This document shows positions 33,187-45,304 of a DNA stretch of 64,000 bases, in pieces. The translations under genes were made by a program, and so were the position numbers. The notes below the pieces were generated by a model that ran no database searches, had not been told where the DNA came from, and saw only the letters and a list, made by a program, of their open reading frames with translations. The DNA is from Argyresthia goedartella (lineage: Eukaryota > Arthropoda > Insecta > Lepidoptera > Argyresthiidae), in NCBI GenBank assembly GCA_949825045.1, contig OX463832.1:22128552-22192551 (forward strand), written 5' to 3'. The stretch's first letter is position 1. The number at the start of each line of letters is the position of its first letter.

Positions 33187-33745
33187 GTCGCACTGTAGAA
33201 GTCAATTGAAGTATCAATGTGATAGAAGAGTTCTGTAACTTTGTCTTGGGAGGCAGTTCAATTTGTCGCACTGTAGATGTCAATAGAAGTATCAATGTGA
33301 TAGAGTTATATAACTTTGTCTAGGGAGGCAGTTTGATATGTCGCACTGTAGATGTCAATTGAAGTATCAATGTTATAGAGTTCTGTCACTTTGTCTAGGG
33401 AGGCAGTTTGATATGTCGAACTGTAGATGTCAATTGAAGTATCAATGTGATAGAGTTATGTAACTTTGTCTAGGGAGACAGTTCAATATGTCGCACTTTA
33501 GATATCAATTGAAGCATCGATGTGATAGAGAGTTATATAACTTTGTCTAGGGAGGCAGTTCCACATGTCGCACTGTAGATGTCAATTGAAGTATTGTGAT
33601 AGAGAGTTATGTAACTATGTCTTGTGAGGCAGTTCAGTATGTCACACTGTAGATGTCAACTGAAGTATCAAAGAGAGTTATGTAACTTGGTCTAAGGAGG
33701 CAGTTCAGTGTGTTGCACTGTAGATGTCAATTGAAGTATCAATGT
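33187..33745. repeat. About 74-bp tandem array, 8 units
   Basis: Units contain TGTCGCACTGTAGATGTCAA, then TTGAAGTATCAATGTGATAG and CTTTGTCTAGGGAGGCAGTT. Copies differ by substitutions and small indels, so it is an older array than the 51-bp and 18-bp ones. Confidence 0.9.
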
Positions 33746-34890
33746 GTTCACGTTTGTCAATATTATTGTAAGTTAGGTGCATCAAAGAACGATCCGGCTC
33801 GAAGGACCAACAATGTGATATACACAATCGAAGTAACAAATAGAAAAGAATTTGAATAACGTTAGCAAAATGACTGTTGAAAAGTAATAAAAAATATTGA
33901 AAATGTTGAAGCATACATATAAATATATGTTCTTACCGTGATTTTAATATTGCAAGTAAAGTAATTGATGTTGACTATAACTTGATATAGAAATGGTATT
34001 TACTTATTAATATCGCGTGATATAGATACGTAAAATTCCGTGTAACTACTAAGGGAGAAAGAGGTCCAACTGTTTTATAGGCCCTTTTGTTATTGTTGAT
34101 TTCAAGTCTCAGGATTTTCTAAAGAGAGGAATTTGTGGTAATTTCATGTGGGGTTCCGAAATTTTATGAAGATAATTGGAAGACAATCAATGTATTTGCA
34201 AAATCCTTCCCTTCATCGTTTATTTAGCGGTCCGTACATTATGAATTATCGCGACAATTTCTTAGAATAATAAAAAGTTTAATTTAGTTTATGTTTATTG
34301 TGCGCTTTACCTGTGTAGTAGATAAGTTATGTCGATTTGTATGTTCACTTTAGTATTAGTAAATAAATATGTATAACTGTTTATATTTGTTTTTACTTCT
34401 ACCCATTTGCATCTTTCATGAAATAAAAACTAGCCTATGTATTTACTGAGTCTGGTTAATTAATAAGAAAATAAGCCGCTTCGGGTCATATCCGAAGCAA
34501 AGGTCCCCAATACAAATAAAAATACAAAATCTTACATACATACACACATATGCTCACTGCTTTTTCCCGGAAGAGGGTTAGGCATAGGCAGAGACTAAAG
34601 GCCTCCACTGGCAACGATCCTGGCATACATCCATCGCTTCCTCAACATCCATAAGTTTCTTCATACAAGCTCGCGTAGGTATAGGGGTACCTACTTTTAA
34701 TTTGCTCCTTCACTTATTAATCTTCCAAAGATACAAGTTGCTTGTGGACTCCTCAATAGGTTAATATGTCACGCGGCGTTCAAGAGTTTGAAGACCATTT
34801 TTGAAAATTATCCGAAATAAGTCGTTTAAACTAAAATACTTAATAAGACAACGAGTTATGGGTAGATCCGCCCAATTAAGGTAGGGTTTT
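33746..34890. other. Intergenic DNA with a repeat fragment
   Basis: 34560-34690 holds AGAGGGTTAGGCATAGGCAG and GGCCTCCACTGGCAACGATC, a block with the look of a dispersed lepidopteran repeat. The rest is AT-rich and featureless. Confidence 0.4.
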
Positions 34891-34894
34891 GGAG

Positions 34895-37155
34895 TTTTAA
34901 TTGGAGACCATAAAACCAAAACAATAGTTTTAGGCGACTTTAACCTCCCTGACCTGGAATGGTCACGTGACCCAGCCTCCTCCCACAGCATGCTTAACAG
35001 GTCCACTCGACTCCAAATCCGAGCTGCTTCTCAATCTGATGGCACTCGGTAGCTTAAGCCAGTGCAACCATGTGTGCAACGTTAACAACAGAAATTTAGA
35101 TTTAATATTAACGGATTACCCAAACCTAACCCTGACCGATTGTGATGCCATATCTCGAGCCGACAGGCACCATCCGGCAATCGTGGCCGAACTGCTGTAT
35201 GTGCCCAGGCCGCTAATAGCAAAGTAAAAAAAAACTCTTAAATAATTAAGATTTTGTAGCAGTCCTTGATTATTTAGATAACTAAATAATCAAGGACTGC
35301 TACAAATCTTTCCTTAATAGCGTCGAGGACTCTCTTAGTGAAACGACTAAATGATTTTTCACTTTCGTTTAGACCAAAAGAGCTAATAACTCGATTCCGG
35401 AGACTATATATTTTGGTTACAAATCTGCTCGTCGTGGACAAGAAATATTTAACTTATTCTCCGATTACTTCCCATCAGTCTTTGAGAACGACAACACCGG
35501 CGATGATGTGAGTGAGTGTGTCATCAGCGAATGCAATAACACCTTAGCTAATATGAAAATACCTCAGACTCAGTCCATAAGAAGTTAGCCAGTGTAAATT
35601 TCAATAAGAGCGCTGGTCCCGATGGGATTCCGCCCTGCTTTATTAAACACTGTGCCGCAGCTCTATCCCTTCCGCTCAAAAGATTTCCATAAGTCATTCC
35701 GCACGGGGACCCATCCGAAAAGTTGGAAACTGGCGTACGTTGTGCCCATACACAAATCAGGAGACATTAACAACTGCGGCAATTATCGGCCTATAAGCAT
35801 ATTGTCGTGTCTCTCCAAGGTGTTCGAGTCTTTACAATCACGTCAACCCACGAATTGTACCTGAGCAGCACGGTTTTGTAAGGGGTAAATCCAGTGTCCA
35901 ATCTACTTGAATACACCAACTACATTTGTCAGGTTTTAACGATCGCTGCCAAGTAGATTCAATTTATACCGACTTCTGGAGAGCCATCGATAAAGTTAAC
36001 CATCGCATCCTTTGTAACAAACTTTCCTCGCACGGTGTACACGGTAATTTTCTTCGTTGGGTGAAGTCTTACATTAGGAATCGTAGTCAGATCATAGCGC
36101 TGAAAGGACACTTGTCGAGGCTAGCTGATATTCCTTCGGGTATTCCTCAAGGATCCCTATTAGAGCCTTTATTTTTCATCATTTTCATAAAACTTAAAAG
36201 CCCATGCTTATTGTACGCCGACGATCTCAAAATATTTCCTTGTATCCGTACGCAACGCGACTGCAATGCCCTTCAGGAAGATCTGCGTACCCTGTCACAT
36301 TGGTGTACAGACAACCGCATGATTCTGGCTGCGGACAAGTGCTTTGTGATAACAATGACTCGTAACCACAACCCTGTCCAATTTAATTACACCTTAGATG
36401 ATGTCGCATTGCAAAGAAAATCCGAAGCACGTGATCTGGGAGTTGTATTTGACGAGAAGCTAAGCTTTAACCAGCATTGCTCCACCCTCGTCAAGAAATG
36501 TAACCAGCTTCTTGGTTTTATCTTACGGGTCACCAAGACGTTTAAAAATCCAGCAAGAATCTTACTGTATAATACACGTACAGCGTCTGTCATATGGTCG
36601 CCAATCTACAAAGTCCATATCAACCATGTAGAGTCGGTCCAAAAGCGTTTTCTTCGTATGCTTTGCGCGCGTTTCGGGCTTCGTCGTTCGCTAAGGTCTT
36701 ACTAAAGCAGGTGTGAACGATTCTCGAAAGAAACCCTTGAATCGCGTCGCGGGTTTCAGGACCTGATCCACCTACACAAAATAATTAACGGCACCATTAC
36801 AACTTCTATTCTCTCAGACATTTACTTCCGTGCACCCAGCAGATCGGTTAGAAAGCCACGTCCCTTCTTCATCCCGCCGTGCAAATCCAACATCAGCGCT
36901 AACTCTTCGTATGTGTCGCTACTTTAACGAGCTTTCTGCTAGCGAAGACGACGTCCCTGATAACTACCACGATTCGTTGGCTTGTTTTAAGTTTAAAATG
37001 CGTAATGTCCTCAAATCATATTTTCTGTAAATTGGTAAAATTCGTCAGATTTTTCTAAATGATTTTGAAATTGTTAATTTGTTTTATGTGTAATTTAATT
37101 TGTTAATTTCTTTGATTTATTGTGTGTAGAATTTTAATAAAGCACATACTCTTCT
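34895..37155 (+). mobile_element. Degenerate Jockey-type LINE
   Basis: Endonuclease remnants (VLGDFNLPDLEW; NVNNRNLDLILTDYP) are followed by reverse transcriptase blocks in changing frames: KLAYVVPIHKSGDINNC and NYRPISILSCLSKVFESL near 35730-35840, IPQGSLLEPLFF and LLYADDLKIFP in the longest frame (35926-36705), then LGVVFDEKLSFNQH. Stops and frameshifts are scattered through it, so it is inactive. A perfect hairpin interrupts it at 35249-35309. Confidence 0.88.
35926..36705 (+). pseudogene. LINE reverse transcriptase fragment, longest open frame
   Basis: 259 codons covering reverse transcriptase motifs 3-7: DFWRAIDKVNHRIL, HGNFLRWVKSYIRNR, SGIPQGSL and YADD at about 36217. The catalytic aspartates are still present, but the 5' endonuclease part is broken, and the frame stops early relative to the family. 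Confidence 0.85.
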
Positions 37156-37469
37156 TTATTACATGCTGTGTACACATATTTTTGACGCTGAAGACAGCCT
37201 TTCAACCGTTGTCATGTTATATTTTAGTGTATTATCTTCAATGCTTTTTTGTGTACCAAAGATAATAAATAAATTAATTAATTTCACTGACGAAGTAGAA
37301 AATTCCAAAAACAAAATTACTTCGGAAACTAGTCATTTTTACATTTATCAATCAAATGTATCCAGTGCTCACTGCTGAGCGATGCGAGGGAGGTGCAGAA
37401 TCGGTGCTTTCAAATCACACTGAATCGGTGCATTTACCGGAGATTCGATGTGTGCTACACATCTCAATC

Positions 37470-37665
37470 GCGATCATTTACGACCTCTGTGGTGCTGCAA
37501 TTGTGGCTGTGCCTACGAAGCGAGAGGTCCCGGGTTCGATCCCCGGCTGGGGATACAGAAATAAAAAACAAGTCTTGGACGTTTATATGTTTAACGCCGC
37601 TGTTTCTAGTTCCCACGGTACAGGGTATCCTACACTCTCAAAAAAATATTGCCATTGCAACAAAA
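37470..37665 (+). mobile_element. tRNA-derived SINE, second family
   Basis: The head has an exact B box (GGGTTCGATCCCCGG) and an A-box-like stretch upstream. The body contains AAACAAGTCTTGGACGTTTA and a GGGTATCCTACACTC tail. A partial reverse copy of the body lies at 60690-60800. Confidence 0.75.
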
Positions 37666-38032
37666 AAACTTTGATGCTGGACAGCCGTCAAAGGTGCATA
37701 GTTATGAGGGCAACGTTTTTATTGTTACTAAGTAAATTTACCAATTTTGATGTAATATCAATAAAACATTGTTGAAATCACAATCCTAAAATTGTTCGTG
37801 TCACTATATGATTTCTTGTTCTTTTGTTCCCATGACAAATGCCTTTAGCTATCATATCAAAGGTATATTGTCCCGATGACAAGGGGTTTTGCTAAAAAGG
37901 CAAAGGTTTACTGTCCGTGGATCTAACTTTGTTTTGTTGAATTAGCTATCTTCCTTTGTGCTTTTATCAATTCACCGTTGCTTCTCCGACAAAGTTACTT
38001 TTCTCGTATATATTTTGCTGCTCTAGCAAAGT

Positions 38033-38292
38033 AACATGGCTGATCTTATCCCTGCACTTTGTTAATGGTACACCATGAAAAAATATTATATACTCCCCGA
38101 AGCTTCTGACTATTATTCCAGGAGTATGCGTACCCTGAACTATGTTTAATGTACACCATACATCTTTATGGTGCATACACAGAGCACTCCGGTCAAGGTA
38201 CGTATACCCGTAACAATATATAGGCAGAAGCTTCGAGGAATATAAATTTTTTTCAGTGTACCATTTACAAAGTGAAGGGATTGAAATCTACA
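38033..38292. repeat. Foldback element
   Basis: About 60-bp arms: CACTTTGTTAATGGTACACC and CCCCGAAGCTTCTG on the left (38041-38107) are reverse-complementary, with a few mismatches, to GCAGAAGCTTCGAGGAATA and GTACCATTTACAAAGTGAAG on the right. No frame inside. Confidence 0.7.
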
Positions 38293-38454
38293 AAGTAGTA
38301 CATTGCTTGGGTAGCAAATGATACGATAAGAGGATAGAGGTATTTAAGAATCCTAAAAGAAAATAAGAAAATATTTATATCAAAAGTATGTAATAATCTC
38401 TACTTTACTTATTTATTCCTATGGCATTAGTTAATAGTTCATACCAAATTACAA

Positions 38455-38875
38455 GTTAATATTAAGGGATTTAAGCCACTCGGTGGCTTCGTCAGTAAGC
38501 TTGATCAGGTCCTCAGGAGGTCCCCCGGTATATCGCGTTTCTGGGCATTCAGAGATAATATGTTGGATGTCTTGTACTTCAATTCCGCAGGTACAAGCAG
38601 GGGAGACTATCCAGCCGCAGCGATGTTTATATTGGGCACAGCGTCCATGCGTAGTCCCGTGCGTAGTCTGTTGAAGTTACACCAGTCGCGCCTCGGCAGC
38701 TGGGACCCCTTTATTTTGGAGCCTGGAACAAGATCTGAGCCTAATTTGCCGGCCATTGTTGAGTTCCATTGTTGCGACCATTGTTGCATGAGGTTGGAGT
38801 TTTCTTGCAGCAGATTTATCGCGATTTTGTTTGGTGGGTTTCTGGATTCAAGAAGGTGAACGACAACGACAACTG
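38455..38875 (-). pseudogene. Jockey-type LINE fragment, ORF2 C terminus
   Basis: On the minus strand: QQWSQQWNSTMAGKLGSDLV and KGSQLPRRDWCNFNRLRTG, then after a frameshift a Cys/His cluster (PACTCGIEVQDIQHIISECP) and EDLIKLTDEATEWL with a natural-looking end. The LPRR.WC..NR.RTG and CxCG...H....CP pattern is the C-terminal region of Jockey-type ORF2. A frameshift near 38655 breaks it. Confidence 0.75.
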
Positions 38876-39148
38876 GTCAACGACATGAACCTCATAATTG
38901 TATTAGGGCACTGTTACTTACCAAGCATAGACTGCAGTAGATGCCGCAGTTTATTTTCTGTTACAAAAGTCTCCAATGCCATATTTCATATCACTCTTAA
39001 GCACAAACACTACTTCTCTGCACGACATCCACGTTGAAACTGGCAGAATAGGAGAAACAGTTTGCGCTTGCGAGAACAAGTATAAGACGTCACTTTGTAA
39101 TTTTATCTAAGAATACTTTGTCAAAACATCTACTTCGTATTTTGTTAG

Positions 39149-39335
39149 TATATAACGTTGCCGTATCAACAACATCATTTAGCCGTAGTAACAACTGTTA
39201 TTTTGATAGATTAAACTTTGCTGTAACATCACTTCATAACGTTGCCGTGTCATCAACACCATTTAGCCATAGTAACAACGCCTATTTTGATAGATTAAAC
39301 TTTGTTACAATATCACTTCATAACGTTGATAAGTT
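39149..39335. repeat. Two tandem 88-bp units
   Basis: Both units contain AACGTTGCCGT, CATTTAGCC, AGTAACAAC and TTTTGATAGATTAAACTTTG. A partial third unit start follows at about 39324. Confidence 0.8.
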
Positions 39336-39604
39336 GACAACGTGCCGTTGTTATCCCGTTTAAACATTTTTAACATAGTTACCGTATCTACGTGTCTTTA
39401 GCTAAAATAACAAAAATAATTTCAACAATAAAAAAGTTGCCACATCAACTATGGGCCTATAGCTGCAGCGACGATGCACTTACGTGCGGTAACAATAAAA
39501 TTCTAACAAAGCTTTTATTGTCGCTTTGTTAGCCGATTTTTCTCTGAGTGTAGTGTGGGGCCAGAAGCAATTTATGTCCCTATATGTAAATGTATGTAAT
39601 GTTT

Positions 39605-40015
39605 TAAAATCACTTTTTTTTTGACGAACGGCGCTCAGGGTGGAGTTACTCTAACCCTCGATGCGAGCACGCGCCCCAGCCGAGCGCAGGCGCAGCAGCT
39701 CCACCCAGCCCGGCGCGCGGCCTGTGGCGAACACCTCGCTGGCGCTGGGCAGGGCGGCAGGCGGTGCAGGTGCACGGCACGCGTTGTTGTACGCGACGCG
39801 CGACCGAGTGCGAGCACCACAACTGTATAGACGCTCGTGCAGTAGGACAGGAACAGCTGCCTCTTGCAGCGCCTGGCGAGCGTGTTGGCGCGCACGGTTA
39901 TTGCGTGGCGCTGGCGCTCGATGTCGGCTTTGTCGGACAGATCAGCCGTGATAATGTGTCCGAGGTATTTCAAAATCTTCAAGTGACAAGGGCATTTCTC
40001 TAACTCCGGAAGCAA
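39605..40015 (-). pseudogene. LINE reverse transcriptase fragment, related to family A
   Basis: LKILKYLGHIITADLSDKAD, then IERQRHAITVRANTLARRCK and QLFLSYCTSVYT. This matches in layout the family A frame at 4199-4705 (FKYLGHVVTDRLTDDLDMER; RALAVQCNMLARRFA), so it is a relative. The frame is lost after about 60 codons into a GC-rich stretch. Confidence 0.7.
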
Positions 40016-40019
40016 TTCA

Positions 40020-41515
40020 AATCGAAGCCAAAATCGTAATAGAAAACCTACCTTTACACCTATTTTCCTTGCAGTAGTTGAAAGAAAAGCAGATTATGCA
40101 CCTCGCATTAAGTAATTTGCTTGGTGCGACAAACTACTATTGAAGTTTCTACACTGCAAGATCACGATAGATAAGAGACAGTGATATCAATCTCGTTCTC
40201 ATTGTTTCGCTTGGAAAGGGAGATTGCCGCAGAGCTGTCCCTTATTTGTGATGGTCGTGATGTTATCGTAGAAACTTTAACAGCGACAATGGATGAATAT
40301 TCGAAATAAATAGGTACACCGGTACACATTTTTATTCAACTACAAATACTGTATAATTCACATAAAATTTACATCTTTAATACTATGCCACTGAGTTACA
40401 GGACGTCACCTGTATAATTGAGGCTTATTTCCTTTGCGGCGGTAGAGACACATATATCGATTCTACTGTACTATAACTAGGTTCCTAAGTTGACCTACAA
40501 CCGGGGTTTCTCTTCTTATTTTTAGGCCAACTTTGTACAAGCCAACATTAGGTAATGTGAGCACGCAAGGTAGATACTCAAATAGATCGACACATCTTAT
40601 GTCCGTTGTAACTAACAATACCCTAACTTCCGCTTAGCTGGGAAACTCCAAACTTAGGTCCTCCCCTCATCCATCCCGTACCTTAAATTCGTTTTCACCG
40701 TACAAAGAAACACCTAACTTACTTAGGGCTTACATAAGCAACGGTTTACATAAATCTACCAAACGCTTCGTCATAACTAAACTAAAGAAACAAAAAACTC
40801 ACCTAAGTTACGCCTTTCTTTAGTTTAGTTACGACGAAGCGTTTTTCGGATTTATGTCACTGTATTTAACTTAATTGTGTGTGTTATTATTATGATTGTA
40901 ATAATGTCAAGATTAACCAACCTTAAACACCATTTAGCTACATCTCATGCTTTATTTATTATAACACATTATATTTGCTTCAGCAAGCAATATGTAGTAA
41001 TTATGTAAAATACATGAAAACCGATATGGCGATTAATCATTGCCGTTGCAGTAAAAAAAACTGTCGAACAAATTATCCGGTGTTTTTCTTGTTGGCGCGA
41101 ATGTATGGTATTTTCTGAACTTCTCAATTCTGTTGCGTTCTGCATAAGTACTCTTAAGTGTTATACTTTCTTGTTGTGGGAAAACTAAACAATAATGTCA
41201 GAAAAGAGGAAGAGGATATTTTTTTGCAAAAATCTGGCATCGTAACAAAAATTCGAGGCCGCCTGTTAAATTTGGGTTTTGCAGTAAATTTATGTCTTCA
41301 AGAGCTTCAAAGTCATCAATAAAATCCATAAATTTTTCTTTTCTAAGAAGAAATAAACAAGTTGTAAAGTTTTGAAAGCTAAAACTAGGTCCCTTACCTA
41401 ATAAACCTTGAGCCATGGTAATAAAATTCAAAACCTATAACGGGAAATGGCATTTCGTCCGATGTTTTCCATCACTGTTTCAAACATCCGTACAGAGTAC
41501 CTAAGATAAATTACT
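40020..41515. other. Intergenic DNA with one strong hairpin
   Basis: No gene seen. At 40746-40859 two 45-bp arms (CTTCGTCATAACTAAACTAA left; TTAGTTTAGTTACGACGAAG right) form a foldback with a 24-base loop. The sequence around it is otherwise unique-looking. Confidence 0.6.
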
Positions 41516-41527
41516 TATCTTATTGGT

Positions 41528-41606
41528 GCATGTTCAGCACCGCGATTCGAACCTGCATCTTCTGCATGAGAAGCAAGCGCGACACCCACTAGACCACGGA
41601 GCTCTA
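41528..41606 (-). mobile_element. tRNA-Glu-like sequence, probably a SINE head
   Basis: The minus strand reads GTGGTCTAGTGGGTGTCGCG (A box) and GGTTCGAATCGCG (B box). The anticodon loop TTCTCAT would give CTC (Glu), with a stem of about four pairs. The acceptor ends do not pair, so this is not called a functional tRNA gene. Confidence 0.55.
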
Positions 41607-41787
41607 CACCAGAAATGTTTATTTAGATTCATATCGCCGATACTACGAGTTTTTACATATTTCACCTCTCGTTCGAGAACCTGCAAATTTCAGTGTCTAT
41701 TCTTATGCTCGCTAGCACCACCCGGATAGGACGCGGAGGGCTGTAGAATCTAAGTGTTTCCTGCGGACATGAGCAACTGTCTGCCCC

Positions 41788-42515
41788 AACCAGAAATATC
41801 TATGTCGCAGTTAGTTGGTTAAATCAGACACTTAACTAACGGCCGGTTTCCTGGGCGCTGGTTAAGTTAACAAATTGGTTAAACTGATTTCAGCCAATCA
41901 CGTGTCGCTATTTTGAATATTTGCGGCACGTGATTGGCTCAAATCATTTTAACCGTTGTTAACTTAATGAGGGCCCAGGAAACCAGCCGTAAGTCTCTAG
42001 ACCGTTAATTAAATGCCGACGTTTAACCAAGTCACTAAAATTCCGTCAGACAAGTGAGTGAACGAAACTTTTACGAGTTGTGTAAACGTTCCTAAACAAC
42101 AAGACATACCTGTACAATATATATTTTCTTTTTATGTTTACTTAAGTTTATGTTTTAAGTATTTTTTGTTGCGCGCTTCGCTTCGCTCACCCCCTTTACC
42201 CTTCACCTAAGCTACCGCAATATTTAGCCCTGATATAAGCTGTGTAAATCAGCTGTTGTCGCGACGCCATCTTGTTTTCCAACACGCCGGCTTTCGGTAA
42301 GGCATATTGTTAAACGTTTTCGACGATGCTCCATTTAAATCAAAATGCTAGTGACTTGGGCTTGGGTTGAACGTCGGTATTTAATTAACGGTCTAGAGAG
42401 TTAGTTAAGTGTCTGATTTAACCAACCAACTGCGACATATATACAAAGTGTCAACATTATGATTGCATCCTTTGCGTCAACATGGATCTTGCTAAACTAG
42501 ATGTTTCTGGTTGAT
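41788..42515. mobile_element. Foldback DNA element carrying an inner MITE
   Basis: The outer arms match: CAACCAGAAATATCTA and GTCGCAGTTAGTTGGTTAAA on the left are inverted at TGATTTAACCAACCAACTGC and TAGATGTTTCTGGTTG on the right. The inner arm blocks CTCTAGACCGTTAATTAAAT and ATTTAATTAACGGTCTAGAG continue the match. The left arm is interrupted by the MITE at 41840-41989. The right arm holds a smaller insertion of about 60 bp near 42435-42495. The loop includes the block shared with 2810-2960. Confidence 0.8.
41840..41989. mobile_element. 150-bp hairpin MITE with TAA target duplication
   Basis: Ends are CGGCCGGTTTCCTGGGCGCT and the inverse of CGGCTGGTTTCCTGGGCCCT. The arms continue inward through GCCAATCACGTG and CACGTGATTGGC. 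TAA flanks both sides (41837-41839 and 41990-41992). A 3-bp TAA duplication is typical of PIF/Harbinger-type MITEs. Confidence 0.82.
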
Positions 42516-44394
42516 TAGGATGTGTATGTATGTGTGTGTGCTCCATTGGAGTAGTTTGCGTGTTCACCTACATCTTCTACAGGCTGTACCACAAGTTTCG
42601 AAAGTCGCTAAATAGAGTTGTCATAACCTTACGAGAGCTTGACGCTGCAACTTGACCTAGCTGGTTTTAAACTGTATTTAGCGACTGTTGAAAAATGAGG
42701 CACAAATCTCTCTTAGGGTAACCTTAGCGACGACGGAGGGCACCTAATATGCGATTCAATTAACAACAAACATAAGTAAAATTCGCCATTTCGTGCCCTA
42801 CTTAGGGTTACCCAATCTCCGGAACTCCGGAATTGTCGTAAGATCTTCGGAATTCAGGAATTTTCAATAAAACCGAGCAAATCGATATATCGTTCGTGTA
42901 AACTCTCCAGTAACTAAGAGCTAACAAACAGCTAACTAAAATCACAAATTACATTATTATTATTTTAATTTTATTTTTTAATTGTGACTTTTATTGTTAA
43001 TATAGGTTGTAGTTCCATTACGTTTTTATTGAAATTACGACTAAATCTCAGGAATTTCCAATACAAATCAGGCCTAATCTCCGGAATTTTTAATTGTCCA
43101 TATGGTAACCCTAGCCCTACTCCACAAATTGAGCTAACGCTGTGCAGCGGGAGATAAAGTGAGCCACTTCGATCTTTGGCGGACGGTAACCGATTGGGGC
43201 GTATAAAGTTTTTGACACTCTAATTTTGTATGGGAAACATTGAAATGCTAGAGAATTCGTGTCCATTAGCACATACTATTAATTATGCACGAATGCTATA
43301 TATAGCAGTCGAACGCTTTAAACTAAAGGACGAAGCGAGACAGTAATATCTTTTTGTCTCGTTTGCTCCTTGCTATTTTTTCAATGTGTGCAAAACAAAA
43401 ATATGACATTGTCCGACCTGTGGAAGTACTCACAGTGACACAAATAGTAGGACTATCTATAATACGGTATTTGACAAGATAGTCCAATAAATCTAGAAAC
43501 CTGTCTCAAGCTGAACCTATTTCAACAAAAACGTTTGACAATATCAGAATTGTATATTTCCAGCAGTTGTATTTTATAAACACAAAGTTACCGTTTTGAC
43601 AGTTCCTAAAAAGTATATATTTTGACTAGCAGTCAAATACCGTATTGCAATGGAAATGCGAATTCTCCAGAAGTCCCGTCCAAAAAAGCCAATCCAAAGA
43701 CGAATGCTAGCATTAGCGTCACTCTGATTTTTTCATTGAGGACTTCTATGGCATTTGCTGACCGCGATAGTGCTAAGTATCGTAAAGGTAATTATAGTAA
43801 AGTGCCTTATTATGTATCTCTGAGGTCTTGGAATTTCAATCGATATATAATTAAAATTGACAATATGTTAGTTCGTTTAAAATATTGGTCCATTTTTTTA
43901 GATAGTACGGCTTGTTAAGGTGATACGAAAAACAAATGTATTTTTTTCGAATCTATTTAATTCGCTATAAAGTCATCTACAGATTTGATATGACCTCTAA
44001 TTTTTTTTTTCTGTAATTCTGAAACCCTTTACTAATTAAATTGTGGAACTGCATTAAAAATGTGGATATTATGTAGGTATCTGTAAACTCTCCTTAAAAA
44101 TATTTTTAACAAAATAGCGTAGTTTAATTTGAAACAATTTTTACGTGGTTTGGCGCTACCTTAGTTAAGATTGAGTCGAGCGCATTCTTTACGCTCTCTT
44201 TTCTTTCTTATGTGGAAGTAATTAACACTATCACTTTCGTTTAAATTCGTATTTTTTTATCACCTTAAACTGAAATACCCCATAAGGAAGAAAGCATGTA
44301 AGTAACATGGCATCCATAGCTTTCCATATGCTTCAATTTTGAAACAGCAACACATTGAAAAACTAGCAGTGAAAGCAGTGCCCAGTACATGGCC
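42516..44394. other. Intergenic DNA, no gene seen
   Basis: Short frames only. Two pairs of related sentences of sequence occur near 43440-43460 and 43560-43640 (GACTAGCAGTCAAATACCGTA type) and resemble 30195-30245, suggesting another dispersed repeat. No coding signal. Confidence 0.4.
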
Positions 44395-44540
44395 ACAGCG
44401 ATCGGCACTTCTCGGCTTTTTGATTGATGTTTTAATCGTAAATCAATCAACTGATTCAGATTCACCTCAGTGCCCAATTTCAAGTTTCCAGGCCATTTTG
44501 ATGCCGTGAAGCCGTAAAGTCAAACTAATCGTACTGTACA
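44395..44540 (-). repeat. Fragment related to the 2692-3084 MITE
   Basis: GCACTTCTCGGCTTTTTGAT and CAATTTCAAGTTTCCAGGCC match parts of the element in the STAT intron. The copy is decayed. Confidence 0.5.
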
Positions 44541-44689
44541 ACACCATTTAGCAAATTAACAGAAAAATAAGAACATCGTATGCAATTGACAACATTTCAT
44601 TTTTGTTTAGAAATAGATTTAATTTCCATTGAGATATATTTGAATGCTTTAATACGAAACACATTTAAATATATTTTTCACACCTTTCA

Positions 44690-44970
44690 TTCGGAAAAGT
44701 AAGTTTTGCTCCACGACGAGAGGGAGCAAAATGCTACTTTTCTGTTCAAGCTACTTTTTTAATTTATTCATTGGCATGTAGCATTTACGCAATGAGCACA
44801 GATTAAAATAATCGAAATTTATTATGAAATTACATTACAATCGACTACGGTGGCGTAGTCGATTAAAAACGAACATGTTTGAAGTTTTAACATTAACAAC
44901 GTTATATGCAAAATTATGAATTTTTCGTAATATAAAAAAAAAAGTCACAATAAATTATTTGTTTTACTGA
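44690..44970 (+). repeat. Dispersed repeat, copy 1
   Basis: AGGGAGCAAAATGCTACTTT, TTTAATTTATTCATTGGCAT, AAAAACGAACATGTTTGAAG and GTCACAATAAATTAT all recur inverted at 53757-54040. A related end lies at 45345-45500 (GTGTGAAAAGTTG, ATTTTGCTCCCTTGTGAC). Confidence 0.8.
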
Positions 44971-45062
44971 AATCTAAACTATTGATGTCTGTTATTATGA
45001 TATAATGAATATTGATATCCGAAACCATTGTAATATTCGATTCGATTATTTTTACACATTAG

Positions 45063-45304
45063 TAAAAGTACACAGGAATATTTTATCTGTGGTGATCCTA
45101 ATCCTTCACAATCCGCCATTATAAAAAAAAAGTTTTGTTTACGTTGTTCGATTACTGTAAAAGTGGTGAAAGTATAATTCAAAGTAAAAGTACACAGGAA
45201 TATTTTATCTGTGGTGATCCTAATCCTTCACAATCCGCCATTATAAAAAAAAGTTTTGTTTACGTTGTTCGATTACTGTAAAAGTGGTGAAAGTATAATT
45301 CAAA
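45063..45304. repeat. Two adjacent 120-bp copies, almost identical
   Basis: AAAGTACACAGGAATATTTT through GTGAAAGTATAATTCAAAG occurs twice in direct order with only a one-base A-tract difference that I can see. It is a recent tandem duplication. Confidence 0.92.

Noticed and set aside
33187..33745. CRISPR-like array
   Set aside because: Units are contiguous 74-bp tandem copies without unique spacers, in a eukaryotic genome.
41528..41606. tRNA-Glu gene
   Set aside because: A and B boxes are present but the acceptor stem does not pair, so it is a tRNA-derived repeat.
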